Assembly: GCF_023242365.1 (NCBI RefSeq) | Contig: NZ_JALLIX010000044.1 | Location: forward strand, 1 to 54,693 | Direction of reading: 5' to 3' | Source: Pseudomonas sp. MWU13-2100 | GTDB lineage: Bacteria > Pseudomonadota > Gammaproteobacteria > Pseudomonadales > Pseudomonadaceae | DNA: 54,693 bases | Translations under genes and position numbers: made by a program | Shown: one piece after another, positions 44,902 through 51,514 of the stretch | Position numbering within the stretch: position 1 is the first letter of the stretch | How the letters are laid out: each line of letters opens with the position of its first letter | The notes under the pieces: model-generated | The model's input: only the letters and a program-made list of their open reading frames with translations | Databases searched by the model: none | What the model was told of the DNA's origin: nothing

Positions 44902-45462
44902 ATGGCTCATCGAATTCATCTCTTCGGCGCATCGGGCTCCGGTACCACAACCTTGGGCGCGGCCTTGGCCGAGCGCTTGGGGATCGCGCATTTCGACTCG
45001 GACAACTTTTACTGGCAGCCCGCCGACAAGCCTTTCAGTTGCAAGCGCCCCCGTGACCAGCGAGTACAGTTGCTGCGCGAGCAACTGGCCGGGCAAGACA
45101 GCTGGGTGCTCTCCGGCTCGCTCTGTGGCTGGGGTGATGCGATGATTCCGGCCTTCACCCTGGCGATTTTCCTGCGCCTCGATCCTGAGGTCCGTTTGCA
45201 GCGTCTGCGGGTTCGTGAATTCCTGCGCTACGGCGAACAGATCCACGAAGGTGGAGAGCGATTTACCGCGACCCGGACCTTTCTGGACTGGGCTGTCGGC
45301 TACGACACCGGCGACCATGGCACCCGCAGCCTCAAACGACATGAAACCTGGATCAGGAGCCTGCCGTGTTCGGTGTTGCGGCTGGACGCCACCGGTCATC
45401 CGGTGGCAGCCTTGGTCGAGCGGGTGATGCGCGCGTTGGAGAGTCCGACAGCAGCGCTGTGA
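44902..45462 (+). CDS. P-loop ATPase, adenylate-kinase-like
   Basis: A 186-residue nucleotide-binding protein with a Walker A loop FGASGSGTTTLGAAL near residue 8-22, in which the usual lysine of GxxxxGK[ST] is replaced (GASGSGTTT), followed by HFDSDNFYW and LDPEVRLQRLRVREFLRYGE, as in small kinase-like proteins of the AAA/FlaR group. AGGAG lies six bases before the ATG. The substrate is unknown. Convergent with an XRE regulator gene. Confidence 0.8.
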   Translation: MAHRIHLFGASGSGTTTLGAALAERLGIAHFDSDNFYWQPADKPFSCKRPRDQRVQLLREQLAGQDSWVLSGSLCGWGDAMIPAFTLAIFLRLDPEVRLQRLRVREFLRYGEQIHEGGERFTATRTFLDWAVGYDTGDHGTRSLKRHETWIRSLPCSVLRLDATGHPVAALVERVMRALESPTAAL

Positions 45463-45467
45463 GTCGA

Positions 45468-45797
45468 TTACTCGATCAGTTCGTAGTCCCGGCGTTCAAT
45501 CGGGTCCGGCGTGGTTCCGCGGATATTCATCCCGCGTCCGGGGGCAAACCCGGGGAAGAACACCAGGCCTTGCGCCTCGAAGCAAAAGGCCAGGGCCAGC
45601 CGCGTGACATCCCTGAGTGTTTCACCGGTTTCGAAGCGCTGGATGGCGGCGACCGAGACACCGGACTCCCGGCTCAGTTGCTCATGACTCCAGCCCAGCA
45701 TGACCCGCGCCTGCAGGCAGTGTCGGGGAGTGAATTGATGCAAAACGATGCGTTCAACGGTGGTCCTCATCACATGACTGGCGGCTTGGCTGGACAT
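45468..45797 (-). CDS. XRE-family (Cro/C1) transcriptional regulator
   Basis: A 109-residue DNA-binding protein. The helix-turn-helix lies at about residues 30-60 (ARVMLGWSHEQLSRESGVSV and AAIQRFETGET), followed by an approximately 40-residue tail (ALAFCFEAQGLVFFPGFAPG). The ATG at 45797 is preceded by CGGAGAG on this strand; the longer open frame would pass through the LexA-type box. A sequence matching CTGT-N8-ACAG lies 37-52 bases upstream. Confidence 0.85.
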   Translation of the reverse strand: MSSQAASHVMRTTVERIVLHQFTPRHCLQARVMLGWSHEQLSRESGVSVAAIQRFETGETLRDVTRLALAFCFEAQGLVFFPGFAPGRGMNIRGTTPDPIERRDYELIE

Positions 45798-45831
45798 GGT
45801 ACTCTCCGGGCTTGATCGGCTGATTTGAATA

Positions 45832-45851
45832 TACTGTGTTTTTGTACAGTT
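45832..45851. promoter_or_regulatory. LexA (SOS) box-like palindrome
   Basis: TACTGTGTTTTTGTACAGTT fits TACTGT-N8-ACAGTA with one end mismatch. It lies upstream of the XRE-family gene, at a position suited to repression. It could instead be the binding site of the XRE protein itself. Confidence 0.6.
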
Positions 45852-45899
45852 GTTTTCAGGGCGGATCAAACGTTTTTTCAGCATTCCGATTATCGGTAG

Positions 45900-46076
45900 C
45901 GGATTGTCAGGTTGCTGGCGGAGCGGGGGGACGTTACTGAGGCTGCGCGTTTCCAGAAAGACAGCGATGCGCTCAGGGCGCCGCGGTGCGTGGAGCAGGT
46001 GATCGCCAAGGTGCGGGTATTATCCGAGGGATACCCCGCCGTTCCTGATGTGTCGAACAAGTCTAGCGAGCCATGA
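45900..46076 (+). pseudogene. Possible gene remnant (58 codons, no start)
   Basis: Between two stops the plus strand reads RIVRLLAERGDVTEAARFQK ... CVEQVIAKVRVLSEGYPAVP and ends SNKSSEP. The composition is protein-like (amphipathic helices, no rare runs) but there is no start codon with a ribosome binding site and no recognisable family. It may be the 3' end of a decayed gene. Minus-strand readings of the same stretch look less convincing. Confidence 0.25.
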
Positions 46077-46109
46077 TTGCGGCGTTTATCGAGCAGGAGC
46101 TGCAAACGC

Positions 46110-46148
46110 ATGGCCAGGCACGCCAGTTATCATCGCGTGCCTGGCCAT
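46110..46148. terminator. Perfect 14-bp inverted repeat downstream of the MFS gene
   Basis: ATGGCCAGGCACGC, an 11-base loop, then GCGTGCCTGGCCAT. It is about 85 bases past the stop of the hexuronate-type MFS gene (minus strand). A strong rho-independent-like hairpin, but without a T-run. Confidence 0.65.
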
Positions 46149-46233
46149 TCAGCCGCCGTTGGTGGAGAGACTGTCACTGGTCAGAATCGACAGCAATCGA
46201 CCTGGCCGGTCCAATCGGAAACAGAACAGTCTC

Positions 46234-47547
46234 TCAGGCTCCCGATATGGATGGACGTTGATTCGATTGCGTCGTTTCACCTGGTTGAGACTCGGGTTCC
46301 TGCGCAATTGCCCGAGCCACATTCCAGACCACGATGGCCGCCACGATGTCCAGAATCGCCAGCACCACGAACAGCGGACTGTAGCCGATCTTTGTCACTA
46401 GAACGCCGAACACCAGGGTAAAGGCGGCGGCGCCCAGGTAGCCGAACATACCGCCCATCCCCGTGGCCGTGGCCACTTCGTTTTTGCCGAACGAGTCCGA
46501 GGTGATGGCATACAGCGCCCCCGACAGGGTCTGGTGGGCGAAGCCGCCGACACACAACAGTGCAATCGCCATGTAAGGGCTGTCTACCAGGCCGATACAG
46601 GCCGGGCCAATCATGCAGGAGCAGCCGAATACCATCACCAGCTTACGTGAGGTGAACAGGGATACCTTGCAGTAGCGATGAAACAACGGACTCAGGTAAC
46701 CGCCCAGGACACAACCGATATCCGCTGCCAGGAAGGGTAGCCAGGCGAACATGGCGATTTCCTTGATGTTCATGTGCCGCTCGGTCATCAAGTACAGCGG
46801 GATCCAGGCGTTGAACGTCTGCCAGGCGGGTTCCGAGAGAATTCGCGCCGAGGCGATGGCGTAGAAGTTACGGCTGGTGATGATCGTCTTCCAACTGCCT
46901 TTTTTCGGCGCCGCATCTTTGAAGTGCGACTCCTGGCCGGCCAGGATGTAATCGCGCTCGACGTCGTTCATATGCTGCTGATCACGCGGGTGTTTGTACA
47001 GCAAAAGCCAGAGCCCGCTCCAGGCAATACCCAGCCCGCCGACGATCAAGAACGCCAATTGCCAACCGCTTTGCAAAATGGCCCAAACCACCAGCGGCGG
47101 CGCGAGCAGCGCCCCCACGGATGAGCCGATATTGAACCAACCGATGGCGACCGAGCGCTCTTTGGCCGGAAACCATTCGGTGGTGGCTTTGACCCCGGCA
47201 GGCAACCCTGCCGCCTCGGTCAGTCCCAGCACGCCGCGGACGAAGGCCAGGCTTTGCCAGCCCGTGGCCAGCGCCGCCGCGGCGCAGGCCGCCGACCAGG
47301 CGATGGCAAAAATGGCAAAACCCATTTTGGTGCCGATGGCATCAATGATGTATCCGGCCACTGGTTGCATGAACGCATAGCAGATTTGCCACGCCACTAC
47401 GATTTGCGAGTACTGCTCGGTGGAAATACTCAATTCACTCATCAGCGTTGGTGCCGCGACCGACAAGGTGTTGCGGGCCAGATAGTTGACAATCAGCCCG
47501 GCGGTCACCAGTCCGACCATCCACCAACGGATGCCTTTGATTTTCAT
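46234..47547 (-). CDS. MFS transporter, hexuronate type (ExuT-like)
   Basis: A 437-residue inner-membrane transporter of the anion:cation symporter family of the major facilitators, with 12 spans; RWWMVGLVTAGLIVNYLARN at the N-terminus, EWFPAKERSVAIGWFNIGSS after TM4 and a long central loop. The family includes ExuT (galacturonate/glucuronate) and galactonate/glucarate carriers. Together with the divergent OprD porin, uronate dehydrogenase and lactonase genes, uptake of a hexuronate is the best guess. A 13-bp operator lies about 100 bases upstream. Confidence 0.85.
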   Translation of the reverse strand: MKIKGIRWWMVGLVTAGLIVNYLARNTLSVAAPTLMSELSISTEQYSQIVVAWQICYAFMQPVAGYIIDAIGTKMGFAIFAIAWSAACAAAALATGWQSLAFVRGVLGLTEAAGLPAGVKATTEWFPAKERSVAIGWFNIGSSVGALLAPPLVVWAILQSGWQLAFLIVGGLGIAWSGLWLLLYKHPRDQQHMNDVERDYILAGQESHFKDAAPKKGSWKTIITSRNFYAIASARILSEPAWQTFNAWIPLYLMTERHMNIKEIAMFAWLPFLAADIGCVLGGYLSPLFHRYCKVSLFTSRKLVMVFGCSCMIGPACIGLVDSPYMAIALLCVGGFAHQTLSGALYAITSDSFGKNEVATATGMGGMFGYLGAAAFTLVFGVLVTKIGYSPLFVVLAILDIVAAIVVWNVARAIAQEPESQPGETTQSNQRPSISGA

Positions 47548-47642
47548 CGTTTCACCTTAATTATTTTTAGATTGGAGGTGTACGTGCTCCGCGCCTGAGG
47601 AGCGGAGATGTCCTTGTTTTTTGGAAAACCAGATTGTTATAC

Positions 47643-47655
47643 GTCATCGTACAAC
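47643..47655. promoter_or_regulatory. Uronate-locus operator, copy 1 (upstream of the MFS gene)
   Basis: GTCATCGTACAAC, which on the minus strand reads GTTGTACGATGAC: one of three near-copies of GTTGTACGACAAC around this locus. It fits the GntR/FadR-type pattern (TNGTNNNACNA). Confidence 0.7.
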
Positions 47656-47831
47656 AAATCGCTTTATAGCCAGTTCGGTTCCGCGTTGTCAATCGGAAAC
47701 GTCGGCGCTTCCATGGCAGCCAGTACTCGGACCTGCGCAAACGCTCGCACATACGCTTGTGTACGAAATCGCCACGGTTTGATTTTCAGGCGGTTGACAA
47801 TGAAGCAAGGATGTTTCAATAATCGATATGT

Positions 47832-47844
47832 GTTGTACGATAAC
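47832..47844. promoter_or_regulatory. Uronate-locus operator, copy 2 (upstream of the porin leader)
   Basis: GTTGTACGATAAC, one mismatch from the perfect palindrome at 49474-49486. It precedes a short ORF and the porin gene. Confidence 0.75.
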
Positions 47845-47878
47845 GTATGTCATATATAAAAATAAAAAGGAGATCCTG

Positions 47879-47974
47879 ATGACGCTTACCTCCCCCCACC
47901 CCCCTTCTTCTCATTGGCATCCGACGGTCCGTTCGCTCTTTATCGCGCGCTCACGCTCGCAAGCGCGTTCGTAA
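47879..47974 (+). CDS. Possible 31-residue leader peptide ahead of the porin
   Basis: ATG at 47879 follows a near-perfect Shine-Dalgarno sequence (AAGGAGAT at 47867-47874, five to six bases away). The product starts MTLTSPHPPSSHWHPTVRSL and is Pro-, His-, Ser- and Arg-rich with no domain. It ends 135 bases before the porin start. It could be a regulatory leader peptide, or the ribosome binding site may be coincidental. Confidence 0.4.
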   Translation: MTLTSPHPPSSHWHPTVRSLFIARSRSQARS

Positions 47975-48109
47975 GCCACGTCGCACGCTAATCAGGCACG
48001 ACTCAACTCTCATTCAAGTCGCTGTCGTGGCTGCACGCCGTTTTTCGCTCACAGAAGGCTATTCATGGCCCTGGCGAAATGCGTTCGTTTAACAAGGAGC
48101 ACAACAATA

Positions 48110-49363
48110 ATGATCATCCGTCCTACTCGACTCACCCCTTCGCTCGCAGTGACAGGCTTGCTCTTTGCCCTCCCGCAGATATGCAGCGCAGAAGGCTTTC
48201 TCGACGATGCCCAAGCCAACCTGAATCTGCGCAATGCCTACTTCAATCGAAACTTCACCAACCCGGCCCACACGCAAAGCACCGCCGCAGAATGGACACA
48301 GAGTTTCATTCTTGATGCGCGCTCAGGCTTCACGCCAGGGACGGTCGGTTTCGGGATGGACGTTCTGGGCCTGTATTCGGTCAAGCTGGACGGAGGAAGA
48401 GGCACCGGCGGTACACAGTTGTTGCCACTGGACAACGACGGCGAGCCTGCCAGTAACTTCGGGCGACTGGGTGTGGCCGCGAAGGCGAAGATCTCCAAAA
48501 CGGAGCTGAAGGTTGGCGAATGGATGCCGGTGTTGCCGATCCTGCGCTCGGATGACGGTCGTTCGCTGCCGCAAACCTTTCGTGGCGGCCAGATCACCTC
48601 GAAGGAAATCGCAGGCCTGACACTTTACGGCGGCCAGTTCCAGGACAACAGTCCACGCAACGACTCGAGCATGACCGCCATGTTCATGAACGGTAAGCCG
48701 GGCATTACCTCCGACCGCTTCAACTTCCAGGGCGGCGAATACAGCTTCAATGACAATCGCACGATGATCGGGGTGTGGAATGCCCAGCTCAAGGACATCT
48801 ACAGCCAGCAGTACCTCAATCTGGTGCATAGTCAGCCGCTGGGCGACTGGACCCTGGGCGCCAACCTCGGCTTTTTCTACGGCAAGGACGACGGTAGCGC
48901 CAAGGCCGGCGAGTTGGAAAACAAGACCTGGTCCGGACTGTTCTCGGCCAGGTACGGTGGCAACACCTTCTATGTCGGCTTGCAGAAACTCACCGGTAAC
49001 AGCGCCTGGATGCGTGTCAACGGCACCAGCGGCGGCACCCTGGCCAACGACAGCTACAACTCCAGCTATGACAACGCGCAGGAACATTCCTGGCAGCTAC
49101 GCCACGACTACAACTTCGCCGCCCTCGGAGTGCCGGGACTGACCCTGATGAACCGCTATATCAGCGGCGACAATGTGCACACCGGGACCATCACCGACGG
49201 TAAGGAGCGGGGGCGTGAGTCCGAGTTGGCGTACACGGTACAGAGTGGAACATTCAAGAATCTCAACGTGAGATGGCGTAACTCGACCATTCGCAGCAAT
49301 TTCAACATCAACGGTTTCAATGAAAACCGAGTCTTCATCAGCTATCCGATATCCCTGCTCTAA
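48110..49363 (+). CDS. OprD-family outer-membrane porin (second copy, uronate locus)
   Basis: An outer-membrane substrate-specific channel, 417 residues, homologous to the porin at 33 kb but distinct. Signal peptide at about 1-25 (ending QICSA), then EGFLDDAQANLNLRNAYFNR, strand-rich sequence and the terminal SYPISLL. The ATG at 48110 has AAGGAG at 48094-48099. It is flanked by copies of the 13-bp palindrome and by the uronate genes, so it probably admits hexuronates or aldarates. Confidence 0.9.
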   Translation: MIIRPTRLTPSLAVTGLLFALPQICSAEGFLDDAQANLNLRNAYFNRNFTNPAHTQSTAAEWTQSFILDARSGFTPGTVGFGMDVLGLYSVKLDGGRGTGGTQLLPLDNDGEPASNFGRLGVAAKAKISKTELKVGEWMPVLPILRSDDGRSLPQTFRGGQITSKEIAGLTLYGGQFQDNSPRNDSSMTAMFMNGKPGITSDRFNFQGGEYSFNDNRTMIGVWNAQLKDIYSQQYLNLVHSQPLGDWTLGANLGFFYGKDDGSAKAGELENKTWSGLFSARYGGNTFYVGLQKLTGNSAWMRVNGTSGGTLANDSYNSSYDNAQEHSWQLRHDYNFAALGVPGLTLMNRYISGDNVHTGTITDGKERGRESELAYTVQSGTFKNLNVRWRNSTIRSNFNINGFNENRVFISYPISLL

Positions 49364-49473
49364 TCCGCAAACGCTGAGCGCCTGACGCCTCGGTTGCGAG
49401 CTAGCGGCAACCGAGAGCGTCTTGCCCCAGGGTACGTTGACAGCCGTGAAAATGGCTGTTGATAATCAAGTAT

Positions 49474-49486
49474 GTTGTACGACAAC
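49474..49486. promoter_or_regulatory. Uronate-locus operator, copy 3 (upstream of udh)
   Basis: GTTGT-ACG-ACAAC, a perfect 13-bp palindrome, 40 bases before the udh ATG. Confidence 0.8.
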
Positions 49487-49525
49487 TCATAACGCAGACC
49501 GCAACACGTGAGAGAGCGAGCCCTA

Positions 49526-50353
49526 ATGACTAGCGCAACGACGGAGCATCAACCCTTCAATCGCCTTCTGCTGACGGGGGCCGCCGGAGGACTCGGCAAG
49601 GTACTGCGCCAAAGTCTGCGGCCTTTCACCCGGATATTGCGCCTCTCCGACATTGCCGAAGTGGCACCGGCGCTGGACGAGAGCGAAGAGGTTCAACTCT
49701 GTGATCTTGCCGACAAACAAGCCGTTGACCAATTGGTCGCTGGCGTGGATGCCATTCTGCATTTTGGCGGTGTTTCGGTGGAGCGCCCCTTCGAAGAAAT
49801 ACTCGGTGCCAATATCTGCGGGGTATTCCACATCTATGAAGCAGCACGTCGCCACAATGTAAAACGAGTGATTTTCGCCAGTTCCAATCATGTGATCGGT
49901 TTCCACAAGCAGGGCCATCGACTGGATGCCCATTCCCCGCGTCGCCCTGACAGCTACTATGGCTTGTCCAAGTGTTACGGCGAAGACATGGCCAGCTTCT
50001 ATTTCGATCGCTACGGTATCGAGACCGTCAGCATCCGTATCGGCTCTTCGTTCAGCGAGCCGCAAAACCGCCGGATGATGAGCACCTGGTTGAGCTACGG
50101 TGACCTGACGCAATTGCTCGAGTGCGCGCTGTACACGCCGAACGTAGGTCATACGGTGGTCTATGGGGTTTCGGACAACCAGAATGTCTGGTGGGACAAC
50201 AGTTATGCCGCGCATCTGAACTTCAAGGCCCGGGACAGCTCCGAGCCTTTCCGTGCACAGGTCGAGGCCTTGCCCATGCCGGCGGCGGATGATCCGATCC
50301 TGGTCTACCAGGGGGGGGCATTCGTGACCTTGGGGCCTTTTGGCGATGACTGA
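49526..50353 (+). CDS. udh: Uronate dehydrogenase (NAD+)
   Basis: Oxidises D-glucuronate or D-galacturonate to the corresponding aldarolactone with NAD+, the first step of the oxidative uronate pathway. The 275-residue extended-SDR-fold enzyme has TGAAGGLG (17-24), DLAD, HFGGVSVERPFEEILGANIC, FASSNHVIGF and the YGLSK catalytic motif (Y145-K149), closely matching my memory of Pseudomonas Udh. The ATG at 49526 is chosen over an upstream start. It is followed by the lactonase gene and preceded by a 13-bp operator. Confidence 0.93.
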   Translation: MTSATTEHQPFNRLLLTGAAGGLGKVLRQSLRPFTRILRLSDIAEVAPALDESEEVQLCDLADKQAVDQLVAGVDAILHFGGVSVERPFEEILGANICGVFHIYEAARRHNVKRVIFASSNHVIGFHKQGHRLDAHSPRRPDSYYGLSKCYGEDMASFYFDRYGIETVSIRIGSSFSEPQNRRMMSTWLSYGDLTQLLECALYTPNVGHTVVYGVSDNQNVWWDNSYAAHLNFKARDSSEPFRAQVEALPMPAADDPILVYQGGAFVTLGPFGDD

Positions 50354-50400
50354 GGTTAGTGCAAAAAGCTGCCTGTAACGACTAACTGACTGGAACGAGC

Positions 50401-51288
50401 ATGGATGTTGAACTGATTCTCGACGCCGCTAACGCCACCGGCGAAAGCCCCGTCTGGAGCTGTCGTGAACACGCGCTGTACTGGGTTGATATTCCCGCCA
50501 GACGCTTGTTTCGCTGGGACCCGGCAAATCGCTCCAGCCAGAGCTGGGAGGCGCCCGAGATGCTCGCCTGCATCGCCGCGTACCCCGATGGCGGCTGGAT
50601 TGCCGGCATGGAAAGTGGACTGTTTCGACTCACCGCCAGCCTTGATGGCGATCTACAGTGCAACCGCCTGACCGGCGTGAGCCACGCCTTGCCGGGCATG
50701 CGTTTCAACGACGGTCGTTGTGACCGTCAGGGCCGCTTTTGGGCGGGCACCATGCAGGTCGAACTGACGGCAGGGGCAACGGCAGGTGCGCTGTATCGCT
50801 ATGACGGCGGGCAAAGTAGCCCATTGGACTCCCGGCTTGACGGTTTCGTGGTTCCCAACGGCCTGGCCTTCAGTCCCGACGGCAAGGTGATGTATTTGTC
50901 CGACTCCCATGCGTCGGTACAACTCATCTGGGCGTTCGATTACGACATCGATAGCGGCACCCCGTACAACCGTCGGATCTTTGTCGACATGAACCAGTAT
51001 CCAGGTCGGCCGGACGGCGCGGCCATCGACAGCGACGGCTGTTATTGGATATGTGCCAACGATGCCGGGATGATTCATCGCTTTACTCCCCAGGGCCAGC
51101 TCGAGCGCTCCATTACCTTGCCAGTGAAGAAGCCGACCATGTGTGCCTTCGGTGGCCGCAATATGGAAACCCTGTTCGTCACCTCGATCCGTCCGGCTGG
51201 CGATCTGAGTGAGCAGCCGCTGGCGGGCGGTGTTTTTGCTGTCCAGCCGGGTGTTCGCGGGTTGGCGGAGGCGTTGTTCGGCGGATAG
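50401..51288 (+). CDS. SMP-30-type aldarolactonase (glucarolactonase-like)
   Basis: Metal-dependent six-bladed beta-propeller lactonase, 295 residues. Metal ligands of SMP-30 proteins are visible: E15 (GESPVW), Asn in RFNDGRCDRQGRFWAGTM, Asn in VPNGLAFSPDG and Asp in GRPDGAAIDSDG. Following udh, it should open the lactone from Udh to glucarate or galactarate. Whether it prefers the 1,4- or 1,5-lactone cannot be told. The ribosome binding site is weak (GGAACGAG). Probably co-transcribed with udh, 47 bases apart. Confidence 0.88.
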   Translation: MDVELILDAANATGESPVWSCREHALYWVDIPARRLFRWDPANRSSQSWEAPEMLACIAAYPDGGWIAGMESGLFRLTASLDGDLQCNRLTGVSHALPGMRFNDGRCDRQGRFWAGTMQVELTAGATAGALYRYDGGQSSPLDSRLDGFVVPNGLAFSPDGKVMYLSDSHASVQLIWAFDYDIDSGTPYNRRIFVDMNQYPGRPDGAAIDSDGCYWICANDAGMIHRFTPQGQLERSITLPVKKPTMCAFGGRNMETLFVTSIRPAGDLSEQPLAGGVFAVQPGVRGLAEALFGG

Positions 51289-51514
51289 TCCCTCGCCACT
51301 GCATAGACCTTGAGCCGCATTCCATGGGGCTTGTGTCAGCCACTTTATCGCTCCCGTGGCGTTATTCTTTTACCGCTGTTTCCCGACAGCTATCCAGCAT
51401 AGTCCGGAGGTTCGGTCACAGACACAACAGCTATTGCGGTTGTGCGTGGCCTTGATTGAAGCCCGTTCGTTGTGCCGACGGGCGCGATCGTAATTGCAAG
51501 CATCCGGGAGAGAT

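Noticed and set aside
45890..46111. 73-codon minus-strand ORF
   Set aside because: No ribosome binding site or recognisable family; another frame on the plus strand of the same stretch looks more protein-like.
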